This document shows positions 22,863 to 33,293 of a stretch of DNA of 64,000 nt, piece after piece. Location of the stretch: the NCBI GenBank assembly GCA_963693315.1, contig OY856188.1, forward strand, positions 202,183,602 to 202,247,601, read 5' to 3'. A program made the position numbers and the translations under genes. Origin of the DNA: Diogma glabrata (lineage: Eukaryota > Arthropoda > Insecta > Diptera > Cylindrotomidae). The notes under the pieces are model-generated. The model saw only the letters and a list, made by a program, of their open reading frames with translations. It was not told the origin of the DNA and ran no database searches. Position 1 is the stretch's first letter; each line of letters opens with the position of its first letter.

Positions 22863-24160
22863 TTAGCAAATATCCCAAAAAATAAATATGCCACGAGGAG
22901 TTCATACTATTTAAAGAAAAATTTGGTTCCAGCAGAGACCAAACATACCAAATCCATACCAAATAAACAAGACCAAATCTATAAATATGTTACAAAACCC
23001 GATGATATCCAAGGTTCATCAAAAGAAACTGATTATCACGTTGATGCAACGAATGTTTCAGAGAATATTGGCTCACTTTCGGAAAGTAACAGCAACAATA
23101 CAGAAATAATAATGATAACCTATGATGACGAATTAGAAAGGAATAATGAAAATGACAGTGATAATGCCGCTAATGCTTCTACTATCGAAGACAGTATTTG
23201 CATGGGTGAATCACTTCAGGACTTAAGAGATGTATCACATTGGAATATACTCGTCTCTGGTAATGTTCGCATTGAAATCATAAAAAAAGAAAGTGAACAT
23301 TTTCAAAATAGAGAAGGGTCGTTTGTTACTGTATCTAGACACAAGTTAGACATAAAAGGTGATGTTCGCCATCTTTCTAAAGAATCGTTTTATAAAATGA
23401 GGAATAATGGTGAAAAAATTCTACGGCCATGGATTGTTTATTCTCCTGTAAATAATAACTTGCGTCCTGTATTGCTTCTGTTGTCGTGTATTTGCTGTCA
23501 CCAATAATAATAATACAAAATCAGCATTTACTACTGGATATCAGAAGCGGTGAAACAGAAACTAAATCCCAAAGTGGCCGAGCATGAAACTTCAAATGAA
23601 CATCTGGAGAGTTTTGAAAAGTGGAAAGCTGTGGAAATGAGGTTAAAAATTCATAAAACGATACGAGACGCATCCATGCAATTAATATATAATAAAAAAC
23701 AGAAGTGGAAACATCTTTTATCAAGATTATTGGATATAACTTTGTTTTTATCTAAACAAAACCCAGCATTTCATGGACATGATGAAGGACAAAGTTCTTC
23801 AAATAAAGGCAATTTCTTAGAACTAACCAAACGATTGTCAAAGTATGATGTAGTGTTAAAAGAACACATTTTGAATTTGGAGCATGGTAAATCACCAAAT
23901 GTATCATATTTGTCACCAGATATACAAAATGAGTTCATAAATGTTTTAGCGATCCACGTAAAGTTTAAGCTTGTCAACGAAATTAAATCGGTTAAATATT
24001 TTGGAATTATGTTTGATAGCACACCTGACATTTCACATATTGATCAAATGTCAGAAATGATTCGTTATGTGAAAATTGATGGTAGTAAAGTGGAAATCAA
24101 GGAAGTATTCCTTGGATTTTTTCCTTTACGTGGAAAAAAGCCGCTGATTTAAGCGATGAA
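22863..24160 (+). pseudogene. hAT transposase, N-terminal part (TTF zinc finger, DUF4371)
   Basis: Cut-and-paste transposase related to ZMYM1-like proteins. Acidic leader, then SHWNILVSGNVRIEI and LRPWIVYSPVNNN. After a frameshift near 23465 the TTF zinc finger reads YCFCCRVFAVTNNNN, then KSAFTTGYQK. A second frameshift near 23548 leads to KVAEHETSNEHLESFEKW. The DUF4371 core follows: AKxxGIMFDSTPDISHIDQM-like residues at about 24000-24045 and FLGFFPLRGKK, where an extra base in an A run breaks the frame again (true reading KAADLSDEIL). Open frame upstream of 22923 suggests the true start lies further 5' or in another exon. It is clearly dead. Confidence 0.8.
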
Positions 24161-24167
24161 ATACTTA

Positions 24168-24619
24168 CACTGAAAAAAAAATTGAAGTAATGATAACCTC
24201 ATCTCGAAGATGGCAGTTTATTATTCATGCAAAGAAAAGATATTTACAAACAATTTCACCGTGATTGGGACAACTACTCAGTACTCAGTAACATTTTCCT
24301 GATAACAGAATGAGGTGTAATTAAAATATAAACTGCTATCCAATATAACAGTAGTTGAATAAAGTTAATAACTATTTCCATGAAAACATATTTCTTTGGC
24401 CTTATATCATGAATTTTTCATTTTAAAATTTAAGTATTTGAGATTAATTGAACTATATTTTATTTTCACATAAATATTTCATGTGATTGTCTCAACTGCA
24501 TCGGCTTATCATTGTACGGTTGTTGAATCAATCTCGTATTTCGATTCGCCATATCTGCCCGCACGGTGAAGTTGAGACAACTGCATTTCGATTGGAAATA
24601 GGACATGTTTTTTTCAGTG
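24168..24619. mobile_element. MITE with CACTGAAAAAA ends and TA duplication
   Basis: A 452-bp element. Left end cactgaaaaaaaaa, right end tttttttcagtg, flanked by TA on both sides (24166-24167 and 24620-24621). Removing it and one TA rejoins the hAT frame as DEILKILEND. TA duplication and this terminus fit Tc1/mariner-derived MITEs. Confidence 0.8.
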
Positions 24620-24621
24620 TA

Positions 24622-24850
24622 AAATCTTGAAAATGATGGTATAGATGTTATGAATTGTCGCTCCCAAAGTTTATGATAATGCAGCTGTTATGAGTAGTAT
24701 ACATAGAGAAGTGCAAGCTATTATTAAAGCAAAAAATAACAAAGCAATTTTTGTGGGCTGCAAAGATCATTCAATTAATTTATACGGCCAACACTCGTCA
24801 GTGGAAGCCATTTTTACATGTTTTTCTGCTTCGACTAGCCGCTGGGAAGT
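24622..24850 (+). pseudogene. hAT transposase, middle part
   Basis: Continues the transposase: NCRSQSYDNAAVMSSIHREV, AIIKAKNNKAIFVGCKDHSI and CFSASTSRWEV. The family consensus here is GQGYDGAxNMSGxxxGVQ...C.AHSLNL...FF..S..RW.VL, so the catalytic-core Asp region is recognisable. The RWEV codons are duplicated as the target site of the next insertion. Confidence 0.75.
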
Positions 24851-27190
24851 AGGCTTGCCACCTATACGTTTTTGGAGCGTATAATACGTTTTTTTTATCA
24901 AAAATATTTTTGAATACGCTATACGTACGTTTTTTGAAAATATTCAAAAATATACGCTTTTTTGGTTATAAATAGTTAAATTCAGTTATTTTCATAAATA
25001 AGTATCCTAAATGAAGTTTTTCCCTTATTAACTGTAATGAATTGCAGAGAAAAGTGAACTGAATATTTTAAAATCAACACAAACGCACTTGAATGACTTA
25101 AAATTTGCAAATTTGTGTTTGCAGGCCAGTTAATAATTTTAATTGTTTTGTTGAACGCATTTTTAGCGTGAAGGGAAATATATGGACTAACAAATCAAAA
25201 GGCTTCATACCGATATGGTGAAATCAGAATTATTTAAGCATTTCAATTACAGATGAGTTGCACTGAATTTGCAAATTTTATTAAGATAAACAATAAGTCT
25301 AACAAAAAATTGATCGAAGCAGCAAAATCGAACAAAAAATATAAAATTAAAGCTTTACATTAAATATTTGGTTCATTCCTACACCATTTGGTTACTATTT
25401 CTAAAATTTTTATTAACTATGTTATTATATGTTATTTAGTCAATTAAAGTAAGACATTGTTTTAATATATTTATTTTGTTTATATTGTTATCGTTTTACT
25501 TCGGTCTGAAAGACCTAAGTATTCATGAGCCAAAAGTGAAATTCTTACCCTCACTTTTTTGGCATTTCTCGACGTTTTAGGACCTACTGATTCTAAAAAT
25601 GCAAAAAAAAATATATGTCTGTCTGCCGGCCGGCCGTCACAACATACGAAATCTAGAAAACCGCAGGACGGATTTCAAATTTTTTTTTTCTAAAAATAGG
25701 TTTACTCAATGGAAAGAGCCGAAAGGATGATGTGTTCGACAACTGTACCGGAAGTGTGTCAAAAAAATCATCAAGTGTGTCAAATCAAGGAAATTTGCAA
25801 TTTTTTGCTTAAAAAACTTTCATTTTAAGTGATTACGAGTATAGGAACATTGAATTTGGAGAAATCTTGACTGTCGGGATTGGTATGTGAGACCAAAATC
25901 TAGATTATTGCATTATAAGCTTGTCAAAAAAAGATTGTTGTCAGAAGAAAGATTTTTATTTATTTTTTTACCCAATTTCTTGTAAAAAATAAAATTGATT
26001 ATTTGTATGATATGAACTTTTATTATTATTATTGAGAATTATGGCATTATGTATAAGTTGTCAAAAAAATTCAGTCAAGTGTGTCAAAAGAAAGATTTTT
26101 ATTTATTTTATTACCCAATTTTTTGGAAAAATAAAATTAATTATTTGTACGACATGAAATTTTATTATTATTATTGAGAATTATAAGTTAGTCAAAAAAT
26201 AATGTCAAACGTGTCAAAAGAATGATTTTAGAAAGAATGGTTAGGAAAAAATAAAATTAGTTATTTGTATAAAATGAAATGTATAATGAACATGAAATTA
26301 TTATTGAGAATTTTATTGCATTATAAGTTTTTCAAAAAAATATTGTCAAGTGTGTCAAAAATTTAGAAAAATTTTTTTAATAAAAAATTTAGCTGTTTGC
26401 TTACGTAAATATAATTGAACATGGAAATTTTTGAATTTGTGATAGTTTTTGAAATATTTTTGGAATTTTGAAAAGTTTCAATTTTTGATTTTGTAAGAAT
26501 TTATGGAATATTTTTAGAATTTTGAAAAATTTTAAATTTTTGATTTTATTATAATTTTTATAATTTTGGCAAAATTTTCAATTTTTGATATTGTTATAAT
26601 TTTTGCAATATTTTTAGAGTTTTTGAAAAAATTTTAGAATTTTGTTGAAAAAAGTTTGAATTTATGATTTTATTTAATTTTTACAGTATTTTTGGAATCT
26701 TGAAAGAAATATGAATTTGTGATTGTGAAATATTTTCTTGAAACGCTAAATGGAGAGGTTTTTGAGTAGTTTGCTGATTGTATAATCTTTTCACTAAATT
26801 ATGTTAATTTATGATCTGTTATAATTTTCCGACAACGTATTGATGTTTCGTGTTAGTTTTGTAATACACATCTAAACAGAGATAAAAAATACTAAAGTAC
26901 ATGTATTTTTAACAAAAGTAACAAAAAGTTATGTTTGATATATGTACATCGCTTCCCAAAACTAAAAACCATGTCCTCATAAAAGTTTTTTGCCGAAAAC
27001 TATATCAAAATTATTAACCCAGACCAAAGTCTTGATATCTCAGAGCTGTGAGATTTCAGCCCCTCCATATTTTTCCAATTAACTTATAAAATAAATAAAA
27101 TATATGAGTAAAAAAAATTATTTTAATTATTTTATTTAAAAATATATATGTATACGCTTTTGGAAAAATTCAAAGGTGGTAAGCCTACAG
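24851..27190. mobile_element. 2.3-kb TIR element nested in the hAT
   Basis: Left end aggcttgccacc; right end ggtggtaagcctacag, so the ends are inverted copies. The 8-bp direct repeat tgggaagt (24843-24850 and 27191-27198) flanks it. Removing element and one repeat restores RWEVLAKHNK in the hAT frame. Eight bases suggest a hAT-type non-autonomous element. The visible ends are uneven by four bases, so the exact terminus is uncertain. The words tatacgctttttt and its complement recur near both ends. About 1.6 kb of the interior is a second-type DINE-like repeat. Confidence 0.7.
25494..27077. mobile_element. DINE/Helentron-like repeat, family B
   Basis: Starts in a T-run with tacttcggtctgaaagacct, nearly palindromic out to aagta. 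This is followed by a gtctgtctgccggccggccg tract, then degenerate tandem repeats built on tgtgtcaaaa (25745-26360). It ends with cagagctgtgagatttcagccc and a T-run. This is the layout of DINE-1/HINE elements: structured 5' end, short-period tract, internal tandem repeats, insertion in T-rich DNA. It shares the 3' framework cagagctgtg...tcagcc with family A. No coding sequence. Confidence 0.55.
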
Positions 27191-27198
27191 TGGGAAGT

Positions 27199-28127
27199 AC
27201 TTGCTAAACACAACAAAGCAACTGTTAAAATACTCTTAACAGCGCATTGGAGTGCTCATTATGCTGCAGTAAAAGTATTGGCCGAAAACTTTGATGGGAT
27301 TGTGGCTGAAATTGAGAAGTTAAGTGATCAACAAGAAAATGTAGACACTAGAGGCACTGCACAGAACCTCAGAACCTTATCAATGCAGCATGTGATTTTT
27401 CGTTTCTTTGCTATCTTTTGTTTTGGAATGATATTCTAAGAGAAATAATATCTGTGCTCAGATTGGATTGCAAAGCACGGGCTTGAATATTGATCAATTA
27501 GCTACAAAAATAGAGTCAATTCATAACGAAGTCTCATTGTAGAAGAGGCAATAGATCTTGCTGCAAAAAAATCGGAGGACTATGACATTCCAATGGAAAG
27601 CCGAATTCGTCATAAAACGCAAAAAACGAACAGGTGGTGAGTTTGCACCTGATATTGGACTGACACTGAGAGCTCAACTTAAAAAGGACATGTTGGAATG
27701 TCTTGACCAATTCAGTGTTGAACTCCGAACTAGACTGAAGTCAGTTCAAGATTTAGCTTCATTGTTCGAGGTTGTGCAGACAAAAACTTAGCTTTTGGCG
27801 AACAGTGAAGAGTTAAAATTATCGGAATCAAAATTTACTGGTTTTTATGATGCGGTATTGGCAACAGAACTCCTCATAGAGATACAAAGGGTGAGGAGGC
27901 ATTTAAAAGCGGCCAATGTTACAGTTTCTAGCTGGGTGTACCTAGACTTTTTGAAATTCATCGTAGAATGGGATTTTTTAGAATTTCTTCCGAATCTTAC
28001 GGTCGCATTAAAGTTATTTATGACTATTTGCGTATTAGTGGCTTCGTGTGAGAGGAGTTTCAGCAAATTAAAATTAGTTAAAAATTACTTGCGGGCTTAT
28101 AATAATAATGCTAATTTGTATTAATTA
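27199..28127 (+). pseudogene. hAT transposase, C-terminal part with dimerisation domain
   Basis: Begins LAKHNKATVKILLTAHWSAH, then YAAVKVLAENFDGIVAEIEK. Frameshifts and stops follow at about 27430 and 27790. The C-terminal hAT dimerisation domain is clear: LKLFMTICVLVASCERSFSK then LKLVKNYLRAYN, matching the family motif ...L.I.VSVASAERSFSKLK.IK.YLRS. It ends about 120 bases before the right terminus. Confidence 0.8.
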
Positions 28128-28244
28128 AAAAAAATTATAAATTACGTTTATCGGCTTTTTTGACAGTTATTATTGACAGTTTTTATTTTTGGGGTGACAC
28201 CACAATATCCGCCCCGGGTGCCACCCATGCTAGCTACGCCACTG

Positions 28245-28252
28245 TGTCGTGG
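28245..28252 (+). repeat. Right 8-bp target duplication of the hAT
   Basis: tgtcgtgg, identical to 20553-20560. Confidence 0.9.
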
Positions 28253-28749
28253 GTGACATTCCTGCATAGAATCTTGAATAAACATTGGCATCCTGTCATC
28301 CAGGTTCACTTGAAAATGGAAGATGTGGATTCATTTCAAATCTGAACAAAATGGCGGCGGGTCTCCCGAACACCTCTAAGTTTAAATCTTCAATAACTTC
28401 TAATCCGGGCTCATGATCTTATGGAAACTTGGTATATAAGGTTTTAGTACTGTTTCCAATATTTCTGGATACCAACTTCTGATTGGTCACTTCCGGTTAA
28501 AAAGTTTTTTTTTCAGGAGTTTATCCTTACTGTAGCCTACAATTACTGATCGATTTTCATGAAACGTTGGTAATAGCTTTCATGTAACATGAGAAAGATT
28601 TTGTCAGCTTTTGAAATATATTGGAGAAATGGTTGGTGGGTCCACCATACAACAGGCACTTTTCTCCATAATGTTTTTTATGTTTGTTGAGAGCATACCA
28701 CATTCGTTCGTAAATGAATTTTGATGACACTTTGGAAAAAGATGCAAAT
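28253..28749 (+). repeat. DINE-like repeat family A, copy D, right piece
   Basis: Resumes the family-A sequence after the hAT: gcatagaatcttgaataaac, then ggttcacttgaaaatggaag, the cttccggtt motif and gatgacactttggaaaaaga. Its GGGT tract is missing or was at the hAT target. It stops at 28749, where a long-TIR transposon begins, and does not resume on the far side in a form I could recognise. Confidence 0.75.
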
Positions 28750-31190
28750 GAGCAATTCCACGTCACCGCAACATCGATGTTCCTGACCCCCTCTGATTTC
28801 GATAAAATTTCATATGCAGATAGCCAATGAAAAAATAAAAATACTATTTCTTTCAAAAAATTAAATTTCGCGCTAGGAATGACACAGGGTGGCGGCAAAG
28901 TTTTAGGGGTTTGCGAAACATGAGTATCTTTGAATATCGATTGCTAACGATTGACTAAACCGATTATTTATAGCTCATTGGAAATGCAATTGATAGGACT
29001 GATAAAAAAAATTACTTAAAGTTTTTCAATAATTTTTTAAAAGTGTGTTAAACTTAAAAAAAATACAAAGATGGCGCTGTTTACCCTCACTTTTACCACT
29101 TTTTTTCCAGAAAAAAAATGTTTAATTAGTTCGTAATCTAAAACGAAAGTTTCCTAAGTATATAATTTCTCGTTTTAAAAATAAAATTTTTACAAAATTT
29201 TCATTTCCGTTTTTTTTTCAATTTTTTTTTTAGCCAATGCAGTGAATCATCTATTTAACTCAACCAACCGGAATTCTTGTTTTATAATAATTTAATGGCC
29301 ATTTAATTATTTTAAGGATACAAATTAAGTATTTGAGGGTGTGAATGCTTTTTACATAATTTATCTTTTCATCCATTTATACCTGTTCAAAATTAGTTAT
29401 AAATACATTTACCTGAAATATGTTAAAACTCATTCAAAGAAGCAAATAGTGGAGAAAATGATGCGAAATAAAATGCATGTTATATTGAATTCCACACACT
29501 GCAATTAATGACATTCATTTTAAGTAATTTACCACAACTAACAAATTTTATTAAACTTTTGTATTTAACGTGCATAGCAGTAACCGTTTTTGGAGATATA
29601 CTCGTTCACTACCACGTTTTACAAATATCGTATCACGTTTACCTGGCATTAATCTGCTAATGAAATCATTCGTATAAAAATTTTTCACTTCATTAATAGT
29701 TTCTTCTGATAGTTTTTTTATCTGCATTTGGAAATGATGACAGCGCTGTGGATTGGTTTATTTGATCCTTCTTGCTTTTTTCAATTAAGTGACGTGCTGC
29801 TTCTGTTCCAAATAAGTTTTGAATTTCTTGCACTTTCATATCCATTGGGATAGTTAGTAATAATTCTCGTTTCTCGCCATTTTTAAAGGACAACTTTAGG
29901 TTCTCCATAGTATCTCGATAATATTTTAATTGCACTTTTGTTTCATCAGAAGAATCAAGATTTTCCCCAATTAAAACATTTTGTATGTTTCTACGCAGTT
30001 GCTCTGATTTATCTTTTCCATACTAAAAACTGACTGCGACATAACCGCTTTCGATTAATAGATGAAATTTGATTAGATACAAATGGCACAATATGTTCAT
30101 TTATCCGGTTAATTAGCTCATCACGTTCCATATTGACTATCGTTGGTGATGAAATAATATCTTGTATTACGCTTGGTCCGCTGATAGGCTATGGCTGTTC
30201 CTCCAATATTTCATCACTCGCAATTGATTATGTATCACCTGTATTTTCAGTTTCAATACCACCAATGGAACTGATCATTAAGAGACGAATTCTACAAGAC
30301 GAACAAATTCGCTTTTGCGTACATAAATTAAACACAAAGTTTATCGAACGTAATTTATTCTGAACTTCAGGTGTAACATTTTTTAAAGTTTTTGAACACT
30401 TGCCGATACCAAATGGTTTTAAACAATGATATTTACTCACGTTTTAAAAAAAAATATTTTAAATATTAAAACACTTTAAAGCTTCTTTGCTAACTCAACA
30501 CTAATATTTGTTTAACAAGATTGACAAATGAATTTAGTAATGATGCTGTACGCTCAAAATATCTCTAAAGACTATTCTTTTCATTACTACGCTCTCATTT
30601 TATAACAGGTATTATCATTAACAGGTAACAAAGTACGGTACTTAATTTGTCCATACCTTTAAAATTAATTTCGGACAGGTATAAATGGATGAAAAGATAA
30701 AATATGTAAAAAGCATTCACACCCTCAAATACTTAATTTGTATCCTTAAAATAATTAAAAGGGCATTAAATTATTATAAAACAAGAATTCCGGTGGGTTG
30801 AGTTAAATAGATGATTCACTGCATTGGCTAAAAAAAATGAAAAAAAAACGGAAATGAAAATTTTTTAAAAATTTTATTTTTAAAACGAGAAATTATATAC
30901 TTGGTAGACTTTCGTTTTAGATTACGAACTAATTAAACATTTTTTTTCTGGAAAAAAGTGGTAAAAATGAGGGTACCCTTAACAGCGCCATCTTTGAAAT
31001 TTTTTAAAGTTTAACACACTTTTAAAAAATTATTGAAAAACTTTAAGTAATTTTTTTTATCAGTCCTATCAATTACCTTTCTAATGAGCTATAAGTTACA
31101 TAAATCGGCTTAGTCAATCATTAGCAATTGATATTCAAAGATACTCATGTTTCGCAAACCCCTAAAACTTTGCCACCACCCTGTGTCATT
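28750..31190 (-). mobile_element. Long-TIR DNA transposon, internally deleted copy
   Basis: Left arm from gagcaattccacgtcaccgc at 28750 to about 29420. The inverted right arm runs from about 30640 to 31190 and lacks its last 130 or so bases. Same family as the element at 55965-61639. Between the arms is only the N-terminal part of the transposase on the minus strand. The terminal 4-bp target repeat is not preserved here. A deletion derivative. Confidence 0.75.
29693..30440 (-). pseudogene. Transposase N-terminal remnant
   Basis: Minus-strand pieces SKYHCLKPFGIGK, VQNKLRSINFVFNL and CTQKRICSSCRIRL (30440 downward), then KVQEIQNLFGTEAARHLIEK to 29693. They align with the more complete gene at 56829-60149. 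The first codon here is GTG where the other copy has ATG, and frames shift between pieces. The CxxC...CxxC pattern may be a zinc-binding site. The catalytic part is deleted. Confidence 0.65.
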
Positions 31191-31280
31191 GAGCGAAAGA
31201 CCATTGTTGTCATGGTTTATTATTTTTTACTCCCGGAGCGAAAGACCATTGTTGTCATGGTTTTTTATTTTTTACTCCCT
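31191..31280. repeat. 45-bp tandem duplication
   Basis: Two adjacent copies (31191-31235, 31236-31280) of a unit starting gagcgaaagaccattgttgt, at the truncated right edge of the long-TIR element. Confidence 0.85.
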
Positions 31281-33293
31281 AGCCTAAGAAGTAAAATATG
31301 CTTAATCTGCTGCCGCAAATGAGGGAGTGGAATTGAACTTTATATACAACTTGTGTAAACAATTACTTTTATTGATTAAATTTTGGTTTTTAATATCATA
31401 ATTATATTGTGGTCGTGCAAAAAATAGTAAATAAACCTCGGGAGAGAGCATGGTCATCTACCCTAGTAATGTGTAGTTCTCAGGCTTCACCTTCCGGGTA
31501 TTAACTCACCTCGGAAGAAAAACATATCCTTTTTTCTCTTGGAGAATCTACTACTTTTTTTTTTTTAAATCCAGAGAAATCAGTTTTCACAACTTTTGGT
31601 GAATGGCATATAAACTGAAAGAGGAGAGCAAAACGTGTAACGTGCTGCCGCTTAATCGAATAATCTGTCTAAGAATGCCACCATGTCTTATGAATATTTT
31701 CATTTTATATGGAAAAATGTCGATTGCCTGAATTTAATCACATATACATAGTCAGTTATATGAAGCATAATTTTCTTATTTTAAATAATTTTGATTACAT
31801 GGATATCATGCAGAGCTTCCTGTCATCATATTTTTTTAAACATATTTTAGACGAAAAAATCGATAAAAATTGGCAAAATCGGAAGGTTTAACCTTTGTCG
31901 TTTGAAATTCAGAATGTAATATACAACCTGCATAAGAGTTTATAATATATACCGTACTGAAGTTTGATCTTAATCTAATAGCGGTCATATGGATAAATAT
32001 CAGTTTCTAGAGTGTTGTCGATAAAAACTTGAAAAATTGAAAGGAATCATTGGAACAGAGATGGATCTAAACATTTCTCTGTTTTGAGGGCGTGTAAATC
32101 CGCAAGTTAATGAGATTTTAATACTTATATGTTTAGTAGATTTCATTACAAAAATTAAATTACGTCAAGCATTGTTAAACTATGTAATAAAATTGACAAA
32201 CAAAAACCCAGAGAAAAGAAATGGTCTTACGTTTCTTTTTAACATTAAAAAATAATAATAAAAAAAACCGGATTATTTAAATTTCTAAAGATTGTATATT
32301 CGTAGAAAAAGTTTCGAAACTATGTTAATGAAATCTTTAAACAAAAAAAACTATACGCTGTTGAAAATATAAAAATGCATGACACATATTTCAATCAGCT
32401 GGATTTTAATGATATGAGAAATGTTAAGAATGAATAAACTTTTTCATGTTTACATTTTTTTAGGAAAGTTCATAAGTGTCATTGGTTCAAGTCGACGAAA
32501 GATTTGCTAACCTTTCTTCGTCCCTTATGTAAATAAATATTGGTTTTATTCCATAGTTGATATTGTCAACTGTCATAGTTTTGAATCCATCTTTTCACTC
32601 GCATATATAAAAATATATTTTCTTTTTTTTTCTTTTTTGAGAAAGGTCATTTATCATGTTCTTAGATCTGACAGAATCCAACAAAAAATGTATATAGCAT
32701 ATCACAACCTCGCTCATATAGAAAAACTTTGTTTAATGTAGCCACGTAGATCTTCATTACAAGCACGTGATAATAAATCAATTTCATTTAACGTTCATTC
32801 TTTTATTCTTATTCTTCTTTTCCAAGATGAAAAACAAATAACGGAATATATGAAACGGTTTTTCCATGATAGATAGCTAAAAAATTGTTGTTGCTTCAAA
32901 TAACACACAAATAAAATATAGATAAATATACTTACGGTTACGTTGACGAAACCTGTGTCATTTACCTTTTTTGTTTGCTATAAAAAAGTTAATCTTTTTC
33001 GTTTGAAGGTTTATGGGAAAGGGGAAACATATAGTTCCTGGATGGATCAACCGAGTTCTAATCGAAAAGAATTCTAAAAAAATAGCGAAATATATTTGTA
33101 GTTTTTTATAATCACATCAATAAAATAAATTATTAGAATAAATAAATTAATTTTTGTTTTGAACTGAATATTATAAAAATCTTATCAATCATTAAATTGA
33201 TTGATATATAATTTGTTTTATAATAAAAATGGCATATATAATAATATATATCGTAAAGTAAACCTAACTAATTTGTTTTCATTTCTTCTCGAA
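31281..33293. other. Non-coding stretch downstream of the secreted-protein gene
   Basis: AT-rich sequence with no recognisable gene, element end or RNA. It includes the 3' flank of the minus-strand gene. I found no AATAAA on the minus strand within about 200 bases of its stop, so the polyadenylation site is not assigned. Confidence 0.55.

Larger units (their letters stand above)
20561..28244 (+). mobile_element. hAT transposon (ZMYM1-like), 7.7 kb with nested insertions
   Basis: Ends are cagaggcgtagctag on the left and ctagctacgccactg on the right, an inverted pair with one mismatch. An 8-bp duplication flanks it. Both ends continue with related ggtgtcaccc words. Inside are a decayed transposase of the TTF-zinc-finger/DUF4371/dimerisation type (plus strand), an array of 77-bp repeats beside the left end, a PLE tail, a MITE and a 2.3-kb TIR element. 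Several frameshifts make it non-functional. Confidence 0.88.
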
